Shown piece by piece: positions 1 to 13,938 of a stretch of DNA of 64,000 bases. The notes below the pieces were generated by a model. It was given only the letters and a program-made list of their open reading frames with translations, ran no database searches and was not told where the DNA came from. The DNA lies in the NCBI GenBank assembly GCA_003991915.1, contig RQTK01000440.1, positions 96,694-160,693 on the forward strand, read 5' to 3'. The translations under genes were made by a program, and so were the position numbers. Source of the stretch: Elysia chlorotica. Lineage: Eukaryota; Mollusca; Gastropoda; Plakobranchidae. How positions within the stretch are numbered: the first letter of the stretch is position 1; every line of letters begins with the position of its first letter.

Positions 1-95
<95 letters not shown>
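1..95. repeat. (CT)n microsatellite, cut by window start
   Basis: Pure CT dinucleotide run that decays into a CT-rich tail to about position 125. It opens the window, so its true length is unknown. Confidence 0.97.
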
Positions 96-99
<4 letters not shown>

Positions 100-125
100 T
101 ATCTCTTTCTCGCTCACCTACTCTC

Positions 126-2958
<2,833 letters not shown>

Positions 2959-2999
<41 letters not shown>

Positions 3000-3011
3000 C
3001 AGTGGATATAT

Positions 3012-3101
<90 letters not shown>
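2959..3101. repeat. Compound microsatellite (AC)n-(AT)n-(GATA)n
   Basis: (AC)n at 2,959-2,984 is followed by a short (AT)n and then (GATA)n at about 3,018-3,100 with a single interruption. Open frames translating as repeated Ser-Ile-Tyr-Leu are artefacts of the tetranucleotide repeat. Confidence 0.97.
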
Positions 3102-3337
3102 GTCTCTGTCTCTCCCCTTCCTCTATTTCCCTGTCTGTCTGCCCCCTCACTCCTTCCTCCCCACGTTTTTTTTTTCATTAACTGTTGTGTTGCTTATGTG
3201 TAATATTTGGTAACGCCCTAGTAATATACATCATCTTCCCATAACGAGTTCACAATTGACCCTATCATGGCATCCGCTACTGCCACTCCACCCATAGTTT
3301 CCTCTCCCTCCCCTCCTCTCTGTCAGCCTGTCTGTCT

Positions 3338-3382
3338 GTCTGAGTGTCTCTCTCTCCCTCTCTCTCTCCCTGTCCATCTCTC

Positions 3383-3460
<78 letters not shown>

Positions 3461-3462
3461 TC
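3338..3462. repeat. CT-rich compound microsatellite
   Basis: Imperfect CTGT/CTCC units lead into a nearly pure TC run at about 3,374-3,456. Frames on both strands across it are low-complexity artefacts. Confidence 0.95.
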
Positions 3463-4200
3463 CTTTCCCCCTCTGCCCCACCTGGCACGATATTTGATAT
3501 AAGCCTCTAACAGCATCAACATCATTATTAATGTATGGAACTGGCACATGCTGGTGTCATAGAGCTGGGAGAAATTCCAGGGAAACAATGGCAACCTTAG
3601 AATCTAATGCGCATCGCTGTGGTTTTTTTTTCTTCTAATAAATAGCACTGGTGTCACGTGGTGTGTAGCGTAGTCCAAAAGTTACGTGTACGGAATTTGT
3701 TTCTTAATGCTTGCATTTTGTTAGACTTATTTTTTTAATTATTATAAACCAGTTTTTAAGATGTTGGTATAGGCGGCCTTTGCAAACTTAGAAGAGCAGA
3801 TTCAGTTTCGACAGTGTCGGATCTCATTCTATGCAAGGCATGTGTTGGTTTGGGGGGTGGGGGGCTAGGTTAAACTTTTTGAATTATTTAATTGGAAAGT
3901 TCGATCGCCCGTGCAGCTAATTGTTTTAATTTCTCGGTATTTTAATATGTAACAACGAACTTACAGCGTGGGACAGTGGCGTGCGCTCCTTGTTTGTCAC
4001 CTAATCGACCAAATTTTTGTTTGGGTTTTATATTTTTTGTTTGTTAGTGTGTTTTAGAGTGTTTCCTCGACGTTTTCTCCGAAGTGCACAGATTTCCGTG
4101 CATTAAACAGTCAGAAAATTTGATCCAAATGCGTTATTCTAATGTTGTTGTTCTTTTTTTGTTAGAGTGTTTCTCGATGTTTCAGCTCACCCGTGTGGTA
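3463..4200. other. Non-coding stretch, nothing recognised
   Basis: Unique-looking AT-rich sequence between a CT microsatellite and a G-rich patch. No coding or transposon signature was seen. Confidence 0.5.
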
Positions 4201-4201
4201 A

Positions 4202-4320
4202 CGGGCATTGGGGGGGGGGGTGGAAAGAATGGTTTCCGGTTTTTCCCCCCCCGGGGGGGAAGGGGGTGGGGGGGGGGGTGTAAAGAATGGTTACCATGGT
4301 TACCACCGCCTGCCTCTCGC
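4202..4320. repeat. G-run/C-run patch with two similar G-rich units
   Basis: Long G-runs (about 4,210-4,221, 4,253-4,259 and 4,266-4,279) and a C-run (about 4,246-4,254) alternate with two copies of a unit reading AAAGAATGGTT. It lies immediately upstream of the gag-like retrotransposon remnant and may include its 5' edge. Homopolymers of this size are error-prone, so the exact base counts are uncertain. Confidence 0.7.
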
Positions 4321-4730
4321 GCGTAATACAGTAAAAGACTGCTAAGGATGGGCCCTTTCTCTTTATCTTGCTATATCTTCTGTCCCGCTCTCTGTTCTGC
4401 TCTATTGTCCTGTCCTTTTTCGTGACCCTACCTCTTCTACTTCTGATCCCCACTAGTGGACACCTTGTTCGCCGTGAGGTGCGTCCTGTATTCACCAACA
4501 CATCACTTTGGCCCGCTCCTTCACCGAGACGGGTGGTCGTGTGGCCCACACTGCTCAATCGGCTGTTCATGTCTTTCTTGGTTAGGGTCAATTCTAGCAT
4601 TCCCTCTACGTTAGAAGTATAACTCCAGGGTAGCCCTGACACTACTAACCCTGGATATCCGCGCAGTGTTCCCTTGTTGGGCTCGATGAGGGGTGGGGAG
4701 CCCTGGAGCAGAACCTCTTTGTATTTTTCT

Positions 4731-5470
4731 ATGGAATCTTTACTATTACTTCAGACCACCTCAACTCCCAACTTATTTAAGAAGCCGTGTCCGGATGGAG
4801 CGGGTGTGCCTTCCGGATCAAGCAAACGGAAGGCGGTGGATGTCCCAACCCTTTTGGGACCCACTGCTAATGGTCACCATTCTTGGTGATCAGCGATGTT
4901 GAAAAGAAGGTGCAAACCCAGTTTTATTGCTAGTAGCAAAGCGCTGAGTAGACTTTTAGGTGAAGCCAAAAGCGTCACGAAACTCCGTTCTGGCGAAGTC
5001 TTCATGGAGTGTTCTAAAGAAGCACAATCAAAGCGTCTCGGCAACTTTTGTCAACATCCCTGTGACTGTGAAAGCTCATCGGAGCCTGAACAGCTCCAAG
5101 GGTGTGGGTAAATAATGCGACCTTGAAACGACGAGCGGGAAGGAGATGGTGGCGGAACTCGATGGAGTGACCCACGCCCGACGCATTTTCATGCGGAAGT
5201 GGGGTGGTAAAATCAGGACCAACAACTTCGTCCTTACACTTGTCTCGACTTCGCCACCGAAACCGTTGAAACCGGTGCGCTGTTTTAAATTCCATCGTTT
5301 TGGCCATAGCCAAAAGCACTGTAGACAATGTGTTGTCGCTGTGGTAAGGCAGGGCACGCCAGGAAAGAATGTAAAGCCGATCCCAGCTGCCTGAACTGCC
5401 ATGTGGCAATTCAGCGGTATAAAGCCCAGCATGATGGTAGCTTTCCCCAGGCCAGGGGGCCGTTGTCGTA
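4731..5470 (+). pseudogene. ORF1 gag-like protein remnant, frameshifted
   Basis: Translation across frames gives a start at 4,731, a segment at about 4,930-5,050 containing KSVTKLRSGEVFMECS and typical of LINE gag-like proteins, and a zinc-knuckle region. The first knuckle reads RCFKFHRFGHSQKHC. The second, CCRCGKAGHARKEC, lies in the next frame, followed by a further Cys pair. At least two frame changes and a stop interrupt it. Gag-like ORF1 proteins bind the element's RNA for retrotransposition; this copy cannot make an intact one. Confidence 0.82.
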
Positions 5471-5620
5471 GAACTCGAACCAAACATTGCTGCCAAACCC
5501 CAATGAGAAAAGTCATACAACGTAGATTCTCTGGTCAAACCGAAGAAGTTACCCGTAGTAGCAGAATCTCGACCTAAGATCGAGCCTAGGGCATCACCTG
5601 CATCTGAGCAGCGAGCCTCT

Positions 5621-6184
5621 TTGGCAAATTTAAATCGCTTTGAGGCGTTGACCGACAGCGAACTGGAGGTGACAGAGGTGCCACCTCTCCCTCCCTCCTC
5701 AAATATGGCTCCGGAGCACCGGAGTCTTCCCCTTTCCCCATCCCCTTCATCTTCCCTTGTCACCATCTTCGGTGACGTCTTCCCTCCTGATCCCCGTCAC
5801 CCCCCCCCCCCCCCAACCCCTTCTACCTTCAAATTCCCTTCCCCAAAATCTAGGAATAAAGAACCACACGCCCCATGCCCATTCACTCCATTAGTAATTG
5901 TGGAGGGGGTGGGAGAGGTGAAGAAACATGTCGGCCTGGTTGGCCACCCTGGAGGACATTCTCATCTTACCCACGCCTTCCTACTGAGAGGTGAAGAGCC
6001 TCCACAGTGTTATAACTGCAACTGCCATTTATCCATAAGTCATATTCTGGTTGACTGTCCGCTTTTTCACCTGAAAAGAAATCCGTACCTTTCTTCCAAA
6101 CTATTAGAGAGCATATTTACTTATATTAGCCCTCAGCGCCTACTGAGGTATCTGACGGACATTGATGTGTATAATAAAATTTAA
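5621..6184 (+). pseudogene. Chimeric remnant: ORF1 C-terminus joined to ORF2 C-terminal end
   Basis: One open frame of 187 codons. Its first 30 or so residues (NLNRFEALTDSELE) resemble the end of a LINE gag-like ORF1, followed by a Pro/Ser-rich linker. The last about 75 residues (HLTHAFLLRGEEPPQC, then HILVDC) resemble the extreme C-terminus of ORF2 in RNase H-bearing LINEs. The join is best read as an internal deletion of ORF2 within the element, not as a host gene. The open frame probably survives by chance. Confidence 0.8.
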
Positions 6185-6368
6185 ATGTGATAATCCTACA
6201 CATGGGTCTTTAAAACCAATGTATATACCCTTTACTTTTAACCAACCTTTTTAGTATTCAGAAGTCACCGCTGCAACGAGTATAATGTTATTAACTGTCT
6301 CAGGACACCATGGGCACAATATAGCCGTTGCCGTGCTTACGTGCCGTAAAAACGAACTCACTCACTCG

Positions 6369-6960
6369 ACGTTTCAGCTGAAGTGGCTCAGGGGTGAGAC
6401 GCCAGTTTTTTTTTCCTATTGTTCTCAGGTTGCACAGATACGGCAGTAAGAGGCACTTTTCCTCCCTAGTCTGTGATAAGTAATTCTTGTAGATGAGGGA
6501 TGTAGCCTATAAATTATTTGCTTAGAAACTGGTACAATCCCCTTCAGCTGCTCACTGCATCTTAACTGTGTCTATATTTTCATTAAAGAAAGGGAACACA
6601 AAGAAAAGGCATGTTACTGCCATTTTGGTTTTTCAGAATAAAATATAAAATGAGCATCCGCACAGAGAAGAAAATTGTGCATAATCGATTAAGCTAGCGA
6701 CACAATCATGAGAGGTTTATCTTTCTATGCAACTTGAACATGGCTTTTTTTATACAGAAAAAAAAACACCGCAAGATCATTAAATAAGTAGAACTCGTCT
6801 GATCATCAGAGTTGGATCGAAATCTCCAACTTTTCAAAGTAACATGCAAGATACACATTAGCCGCCCTATAGGTTCGTCTCTTCCGATACACAGGAAACA
6901 GTTTTACGATGTCTAGTCAGGGCTATCGGTTATCAAGAGAATTATCTGCACAATGGTAGT
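6369..6960. other. Non-coding stretch, nothing recognised
   Basis: AT-rich sequence between the LINE tail and a short tandem repeat. No exon or element was recognised. Confidence 0.5.
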
Positions 6961-7185
6961 TACTTTAACTCAGCCTCATTTAATTAACATGGACTGTCTT
7001 ATTTCAAGGAGATACATAAATATACATCAAGAACACACTATAACTCAGCCTCGGTTAATTAACATGTACTGTCTTATTTCAAGGAGCTACATAAATATAC
7101 ATCAGGAGCACACTATAACTCAGCCTTGGTTAATTAACATGTACTGTCTTATTTCAAGGAGCTACATAAATATACACCAAGAACA
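6961..7185. repeat. 75-bp tandem repeat, three copies
   Basis: Three adjacent units of 75 bp, each beginning near ACTCAGCC (6,968, 7,043 and 7,118), with the central motif TTAATTAACATG and the end ATAAATATACA. Since 75 is a multiple of three, a repetitive open frame runs through it; there is no other sign of coding. Confidence 0.93.
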
Positions 7186-7718
7186 TGTATATGCCCATCT
7201 TGAACTTTGCCGAAGACCAATGTTTTAGATTTTTTTTTTTTTTTTTTGCTTTACACATTTTTTTAAATTTCTTTTTAAAGCAGTCATGTAAGCTGTTGTT
7301 CGTGGATATCTGGATTAATCTAGGAAACTTAACATGCAGCTACTCATTTAAAAAAAGTATAAGGGCATCTCAGAAATCTAATTTTTCTTTTACAGAATTG
7401 CCTTTACTTTGTGGTTTATGCCTTTCTCTCTCTGTCGATATATATGTATGTATTCATCTCTTTTCCTCTCCCCCAAAAAGAGTAAGTGTCCAAAAACAGT
7501 TTTAATGTGGCATTATTTTTTAAGCCGATCTTATTCTTTATGGTGTTTATAATGAGAAACCGTTTGGTGGGGGGACAACGATAAGCCTCGTTTGATTATA
7601 TTTTGATGGTAGAAATATATATATATCACTCGACTCTTGAGTTTTTCTCTTTTTACGGGACAAATCAGAAATAGAAATTTAACAAGACTGCATAATTATT
7701 ACTTTTACTTGCTGGTTT
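7186..7718. other. Non-coding stretch with poly-T
   Basis: A T-run near 7,231-7,247 and otherwise AT-rich sequence. No gene or element was recognised. Confidence 0.5.

Positions 7719-7793
<75 letters not shown>
7719..7793. repeat. (TTG)n microsatellite
   Basis: About 24 near-perfect TTG units. The reverse strand reads as a poly-Thr/poly-Asn frame, which is an artefact. Confidence 0.97.
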
Positions 7794-7794
<1 letters not shown>

Positions 7795-8035
7795 TCCTCG
7801 TACTTTTTATGAATGAGGAGAAAAAAAAACTGACAATATTGTGATTAAGCCAGATATTTAATTTAAGTAATGGCATTAGCCTTAAGAGTCAAGGTCAATC
7901 GTCAGCTGGTGATGCGAGTACATGCCATCGAATTATCACGCAACTTTTACTAACTAATCAAGAAGAGCAAAGAAAGAGAGTAGAAAGGGGTAAGGGAGAG
8001 GAGCATTATTATAGTATAAGACAAAGAGAGAAATG

Positions 8036-8057
8036 GGGGGGGGAGAGAAAGAGCGAC

Positions 8058-8104
<47 letters not shown>

Positions 8105-8120
8105 NNNNNGTGGGGGGGGG
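8036..8120. repeat. (GA)n microsatellite with a 5-base gap and a G-run
   Basis: GA-rich sequence becomes a pure GA run at about 8,066-8,104, then five N (8,105-8,109), then a G-run. The gap is most likely an unresolved simple-repeat junction. Confidence 0.9.
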
Positions 8121-9415
8121 TAAACATTGGCATGCTTTTAATGATTATAATAAAATGAACTAAAGAAATAAAAATCAAGCTTGACTCCAAAAGAATAAAA
8201 TGCCATTCGTCCCTGCATTCAAAATGAATGCAAATACATCTCGTAACTCAGTGTCATCTCGGGTCATGGCACTGGGACGAAAATGTTTAAAAACATTCAG
8301 TTCAACGGTTACAAAGCAAAATGTGTTGGATTTGGATCCTTGTTATGCCCCTTTAGTGTTCGCCGGTTCAAGTGTGTGATTTTAAAAACAATAGAAGCTT
8401 CCAAACTATCTGCACAAGTGTACTTTACCTATGTTACTATCCTGAAACTCGAAACTTCTGCACAATTCAGATTCAATAATCTGGAGGGAAAAAATTGACA
8501 AGCGACGCAACAAACCTCGATGTGTCTGTGTGTTCGTTGCATAAATTTTAAATTTAGATTAAACAGTGGTACGACTCTCGCCTTGCGTGTAATGGTGTAT
8601 GAATTATAAATTAGTTGGTGTGCTGACTAACACAACGCTATAATTATGTTACGCTATCGACAATGCTTACTTACTATATAACTTTTTTAAATTCTTTGTT
8701 GAACGATGGGGTAATTATCATTGGAGACTTTTGAATCAAACATTATCATTCTGCTAGAGCAAGGATGTACCCGTGTGGTTAAGGTTTGTAAATTATGTTT
8801 GACCCATTGGCAGTTTAAACACTCTCTGTCTTTGTTTTTTGTTTTCGTTGTTTTAGAAGGAAATGTCGAATTTTTATCTAAGAGGCAGCCAGTGCTTATT
8901 CCCTTTACTGACCTTCTTATTAGTCACAGTGCTCATCGCGATTATCAAACACCAGACAAGTGAAACTCGTGTGTATGCGTGTATGTGTGTGTGTGTGTGA
9001 GGGGGGGGGGGTTCTCAGTGAAAATGTTATGCCCCGTCCCATACTGATGGGGTAGAAACAGCACGATACAAAGGTCCAAATGAAGCCTGGTTGGTAATTC
9101 CCAGTTCCCACCTGAACTATTTCAGCCGAGAGGATCTTTCCACCGATCAATTTTTATTGGTTTCGCTCTGAGGGATCACATCTGATGAACGCTCATGTTG
9201 TGCTGTTTGTTGTTGTTTTTTTGTTTTTTTTTTCTTTGTTGTTTTTTTTTTCTGGCCGACTCTCTCTGTTTGAAAGTTGAATGGTGTCACTGTGACTATC
9301 ACCTCTGTCTGGAGTGAAAGCTAGCTCTAGCTGTCCTTAGCGTCGGCAGACCACTTAGGCAGCGACCATTGGTATCACTTAGATAATACCACCTCAGTTG
9401 GGTTTTTTATAGGCA
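8121..9415. other. Non-coding stretch with (GT)n and a G-run
   Basis: Contains a short (GT)n at about 8,984-8,998 followed by a G-run at 9,001-9,010. No coding exon was recognised. Confidence 0.5.
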
Positions 9416-9416
9416 T

Positions 9417-9418
<2 letters not shown>

Positions 9419-9467
<49 letters not shown>

Positions 9468-9610
9468 ACTCGCTTTCTCTCTCATTCTCTATCTTTCCTC
9501 CTCCTCATCATCATCTCTCTCTCTCTCACTCACTGTCTCCTTGACTCTCTGAGTCTGTGTCTCTCTCCTTCTATATCTTCCTATTTGTCCCTCCCTCTAT
9601 CCCTCTTTAA
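9419..9610. repeat. CT-rich microsatellite region
   Basis: A pure CT run at about 9,419-9,457 grades into an imperfect CT-rich tract to about 9,610. Confidence 0.93.
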
Positions 9611-10435
9611 ACAAGAATCGTCTGTCTCCTGTCCATGCAAATTCGCAAGGTATCTGTTTTGCGCGGCACCTCAGGACTTGACGCTTCTTTTTCAAAGTAT
9701 TGCAATGTGAACGAAAGCGTGCCTTTGTCAACTCTCTACGGCAAGTTTTAGAATTCAGTAACCAAAAACTGCGACAATGATATTGTCACGTTGCGATGGC
9801 TCGTGCTGTGTTTATCTTATGAAACGCAACAATCTAGAGAAATTGCTTGGAACTAACAAAAGTACGTGTTATCATGTGCAGGCGAGCCGTGTTAGAAACG
9901 ATGTGTTATTTAGTAACCAATGAGCCCATGCAATTTTTTTTTCCATGCTAGGTTTGGTTGGGCTAAAAGTTATTTTATCAGATTAAAGCTCATTACAGCC
10001 CGCACAGATTTGGGGGAAACGTCACTGCCATGACCTATCAGTTTGAAAACCTTCCTGTGGTTGCAACTTAAAGTGCATGCAATAATTGTATTGGTTTAAT
10101 ACTCGAAATTGTTTTTGTTTTATATATAAACATGTCCACAGTAAAAAAAAATAATTCACAAATAGATTTAACAGTTAGGGTTTGATAACGTGGAAATGTA
10201 AGGCACTTATAATAAGATTGGGAACGACATGCTCTAAAATAATGGACTATGGTCTGAGAGGTCATATGTACGCTTAGACTATGGTGGACGTGTAGCTCAA
10301 TGAAGACATGCCATTTCTGCAGTCCTTGCACATGATTCTTAATGTCCCTACAGCATTCTAAAAGGCCATAGGCATGGCTTATTGGACCAGGGTAGGTTGG
10401 AGTCCTAGAGGGAATCCTCTCTCCCCTTCCCCCCC
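9611..10435. other. Non-coding stretch, nothing recognised
   Basis: Probably intronic to the gene whose exon starts at 10,838, but no earlier exon of that gene was found here. Confidence 0.45.
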
Positions 10436-10510
10436 CCCTTCTCTCTGTCTCTCTCTGTCTCTCTCTGTCTCTCTCTCTCTCTCTCTATATCTCTCTCTCT
10501 CTCCCTCTCA

Positions 10511-10562
<52 letters not shown>
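10436..10562. repeat. (CT)n-(AT)n-(AG)n inverted microsatellite
   Basis: A CT-rich arm (10,440-10,508), a short (AT)n (10,511-10,526) and an AG arm (10,527-10,568) are mutually complementary, so a single strand can fold into a long hairpin. Confidence 0.93.
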
Positions 10563-10569
<7 letters not shown>

Positions 10570-10837
10570 TAAATAGATAGAAAGAAGCTCAATATAGATA
10601 AAAACTTGTTTTAATTCGCGGTTGACTTAACAATTAACAATCAGAATTACCGAGGCATTTAACTATGTATGAAATGTTTGATTTAAATATTTGGGAGCCG
10701 AAACATCACGGTAAAGTGAAAACGCACGAAGCGTATTCATTTAATCAAGTCTCTTTTGGTTAGGCTTTTTAATCTTGCTGATGCCATTCTTATCTAAAAG
10801 AAATTCAGATTTTTATGATGCATTATATTTTCCTCAG

Positions 10838-11453
10838 GTCACCGAGAACCTCATCCAGAAGCAAGCCGTGAAGATATCCGTGTCCGATGAGGACTTGTGT
10901 CGCTCTTGTCGGAAGCGCATCGGGCAGAGGTTAGTAGCGGATCATTTATTTTCTTGTTAATGTGTTAATTTTAAAAACGTTTGGTTTTATGAGTGGAGTG
11001 TGTGTGAGGGGGGTGGGGGGGGGTATGTGAAGATTACGAAGTTCTCAGTCCTCGCTGTTTTGCCTTTTATTTGTGTAGTTATGTACATATAGTTTTAAAC
11101 GATATGGTTCATCTTTTGCATTATTAAGTTCAAGCACAATTAACCTTTTCGTCAAATTTGGACATATCGCGTCGTTGATTTAAAATACAAATATTTATAA
11201 AGAGTATGCCCGACTTTAAAACGCCACAAAAAATGAAAACCCTGTATAATTTAAAAAAATCAATAAGTTTTTAGTGCATCGCGATTGAGAAAGCAGATAA
11301 GACTGAATGGTGTGATAATTTCGCTAAATTTTAACATTGTCTATCATTTTTATCAATTATACACCTTCCATCTCCAGTGTCTTCTGTCGGTATCCGAACG
11401 GACACCTCGTCCACTACTCGTGCTTCAACAACAGAGACGCCAACAAAAGTTAG
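10838..11453 (+). CDS. VPS39/TGFBRAP1-family protein, last two coding exons (5' part absent)
   Basis: Exon 10,838-10,929 follows a TTTTCCTCAG acceptor and ends at AG|GTTAGT. Exon 11,378-11,453 follows CCATCTCCAG and ends in an in-frame TAG at 11,451-11,453. The join completes a Ser codon and gives 55 residues with a CxxC pair (LCRSCRKRIG), the motif RYPNGHLVHYSC and the C-terminal end NNRDANKS. This is the zinc-binding C-terminal domain of VPS39/TGFBRAP1 (Vps3-like) tethering subunits. Members serve in HOPS or CORVET complexes on endosomes and lysosomes. From memory I cannot separate VPS39 from TGFBRAP1 using this short tail. No earlier exon was identified in the 10 kb upstream, so either the intron is long or the exons lie outside the window. 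No clear poly(A) signal sits close to the stop. Confidence 0.82.
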
Positions 11454-11562
11454 CATGGCACCAACGGCAGTGTCTTGGGCAGTTGAGATCAGAGCTCAAT
11501 GCAACAGCTATCCCTCACAGCGCTGCAGCCACCTCTTTTTCTATGTGTCTTTCATCTGGCGA

Positions 11563-11581
11563 GCATGTGCCTTTGCAATAC

Positions 11582-11588
<7 letters not shown>
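11563..11588. repeat. 26-bp direct repeat, left copy
   Basis: Begins GCATGTGCCTTTGCAATACA and recurs at 12,486. Both copies run into a GA-rich tract, so the duplicated segment may be longer. It looks like a target-site duplication around the intervening insert. Confidence 0.85.

Positions 11589-11632
<44 letters not shown>
11583..11632. repeat. (GA)n microsatellite
   Basis: A pure GA run directly after the left 26-bp direct repeat, in the presumed 3' untranslated or downstream region of the VPS39-family gene. Confidence 0.95.
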
Positions 11633-11636
<4 letters not shown>

Positions 11637-12485
11637 TTGATTGGTAGTTTGACCGATTGATTGATTGATTGATGTTTATTGGTTCGTTGTGCTTTTCACC
11701 CTATACAAACATGACAAGACTTAACACACTTTACATTGTGAAAGAAAAAAGTAACAGAATGGTAATTCCACATACTATTAGCTCTCTCAGCCCTTTCATC
11801 CAATTTCTGAAGCTTCTGATGCTTAGTAACATTTAGTGATAAACTATGTTTCAATTTGATAATTAGTACTGGTAATTTTAAGCAGAAGAAAACTGGGTAA
11901 TTTTTGAAATAATCATACACAGATCAGGGACAATATAATTCACCCAAAATAACAATTCATTTTATCAGGATAGTAACGAAATGAGAAGCAAAAACTTCAT
12001 CATACAAATGAATGGCATCTTATATCAATGATTTTCTTAGTTTCAACACGTGCTGAAAATAGATGGCAATATTTTAATAAGATAACTGACATTAGCACAC
12101 TTAATCTACTTCTATTTCTAATAAAAAGGTAATTTGGAGCGATGAACATGGTATGAAGGTCGGTAAAAGAACAAGTTCACGTTTTCCTATATGCTTAAAT
12201 TCTTTTTGGTTAAACTTAATATTTGTTTCTACAGTATGCAATAAAGAGCCATCACTCATATTAATGTAATGTACAAAACTCCAACGTTTCTCCAAAAATT
12301 TGTATCGATTCTAGGTTTTCCGAAAATTGTATCGTTTTTATTTTTTGTCTAACCATGTTTATTTTATTATATTTGGAAAATACACGTAACATGTCCAAAT
12401 CGATTTTCCCTCAAAAGGACAAATAAAGATTATCTTATCTTATCTTAACTTAGAATGCCGTACTTTGATTATTGGATAATACCAA
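11633..12485 (+). mobile_element. Probable retroelement insertion between direct repeats
   Basis: About 850 bp that separates the two 26-bp direct repeats. It starts with (ATTG)n and ends with AATAAAGATTATC followed by (TTATC)n at about 12,424-12,446, a tail form common on non-LTR elements. No reverse transcriptase motif was read inside, so it may be a truncated 3' end. Its identity is inferred from the flanks and tail only. Confidence 0.6.
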
Positions 12486-12511
12486 GCATGTGCCTTTGCA
12501 ATACATTGAGA
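12486..12511. repeat. 26-bp direct repeat, right copy
   Basis: Matches 11,563-11,588 across the block around TGCCTTTGCAATACATTGAG and is again followed by GA-rich sequence. Confidence 0.85.
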
Positions 12512-12526
12512 AAGGGGGAGGGGATG

Positions 12527-12535
12527 TGTGAGAGA

Positions 12536-12578
<43 letters not shown>

Positions 12579-12580
12579 CA
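12527..12580. repeat. (GA)n microsatellite
   Basis: A GA run after the right direct repeat; it probably derives from the same original tract as 11,583-11,632. Confidence 0.93.
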
Positions 12581-13881
12581 CGGATGAAGGAGAGCGTCAA
12601 GAGAAAGGGTAGAGAGAAAATTTTCGAAGATTAACGTAAGAGAGATGGGGGATGGGGTGGAGAGAGAGAGCACTCACTAACGCAATTAGCGCTCATTAAG
12701 AGTTTACTTGCTAATCTGACATATATGTGTTCAATGCGTTCGTTATTAAATACCTCTATGTGTGTTTTTAAAACAATTTTAGAGCCAACCAATCATTCCG
12801 TAAGAAAGAATAGTCTGAACGAAACATATACTGTGATAAATCTGAACCCTTGAAAAGCCTTTCACTGGTGTGGGGAAAACATAATTATTTATAGTAAATT
12901 GACTCAGTAGTTATATACGTGGGTATAAATTGTCATATTTATCCAACCAAGTTAATTATGTTTATTTGTTATGTTCATTATTCTTAATGATAGATTTTGA
13001 CGTAAGTAGAGGCACAGGTATGTTGAATCGCCTGGCGCAACATTATTTATACGAATAAAGACTCTCCCAGCCAGGATTCCTATCTTGTTTTTATTTATAA
13101 GTATATTATTCAGGCTTTAAGAAGTTGTTGTTTTTTTTTAATTTGATCTCCGGCATGTTCTCTAATGTGCACCGTGCCACATTAATTTGCATGCGAGATT
13201 TTGCTCTTGCCTAATAGCAACTGTTGATTCCAAAAGGTTTTATATTTTGCTAATCTCATACATGTTCCCTAAAAATATAATATGCATTGTAAATGTATTA
13301 CATGTAATTGTATTTCCATGCAAGACTTTTTGCATAAACGGTATACATGTAGTCATGTACTTCCCCTGTTTTCATTAAAGCAACCACAGATAGCAGTATT
13401 CGGCTTTTCGGTGTATTTTTCAACTCAGTAACGTGTCATGGCAGTGGCATATACTTGATCACAGCAGGACTTTTGTTCTAAACTTTGTAGACTCTGTTGT
13501 TTTGACTGGTTGGATGGTGGTAGTGACTACGAATAATATTGTTACTGCTCTTCCTCGTGTGTAACTGGGAGACACACTATCCTAAGCAACGTGCAGGCAG
13601 TGCCTATAATTGTCACGGTTTAGGCTAGATGATAAGTGTTGGGTGGAAGTGTAAGGGTGTTAGCACGAGATGCATAGGGCTTTTTAAAAAAGATTATACA
13701 TTCCTTTTTGGTCCGCAGATGAGCTATAATCGCAACCATAGATATGGCCCAATTATATAATACGTTCTTACACATCTCTTAAAATCTAAAAGGATATAGA
13801 AAACAACTCAATATAGCTCTCATTATTTACATTGTGCCATACTAGATAAACGAAAAGAGAGGGGCAGAGAGTGTGAGGCGG

Positions 13882-13885
<4 letters not shown>
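12581..13885. other. Non-coding stretch with a possible poly(A) signal
   Basis: AT-rich sequence. An AATAAA hexamer at 13,054-13,059 could serve the upstream gene if its 3' untranslated region carries the insertion at 11,633-12,485, but nothing else supports this. Confidence 0.35.

Positions 13886-13934
<49 letters not shown>
13886..13934. repeat. (GA)n microsatellite
   Basis: A pure GA dinucleotide run of about 24 units. Confidence 0.96.

Positions 13935-13938
<4 letters not shown>

Larger units (their letters stand above)
4335..6368 (+). mobile_element. Internally deleted non-LTR retrotransposon (gag-like ORF1 plus RNase H tail)
   Basis: A GC-richer block unlike its surroundings. It carries, in order, a gag-like ORF1 with frameshifts, two CCHC zinc knuckles near 5,279-5,410, an ORF1 C-terminal part with the motif NRFEAL, then directly a C-terminal ORF2 segment of the kind that follows RNase H (Cys-rich, HILVDC). 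The endonuclease and reverse transcriptase regions are missing. The 3' end is a short (ACTC)n tail at about 6,357-6,368, shared with a second 3'-end copy at 60,312-60,436. This order matches Jockey/I-like elements that have a gag-like ORF1 and RNase H; the exact clade is inference. The 5' limit is approximate. Confidence 0.85.

Noticed and set aside
5014-5766. 250-codon minus-strand open frame
   Set aside because: It lies antisense to the gag-like retrotransposon ORF1, whose zinc knuckles are on the plus strand. The minus frame has no recognisable domain.
6961-7185. Regular repeat considered as a CRISPR-like array
   Set aside because: Units are directly adjacent with no unique spacers, and the genome is eukaryotic.
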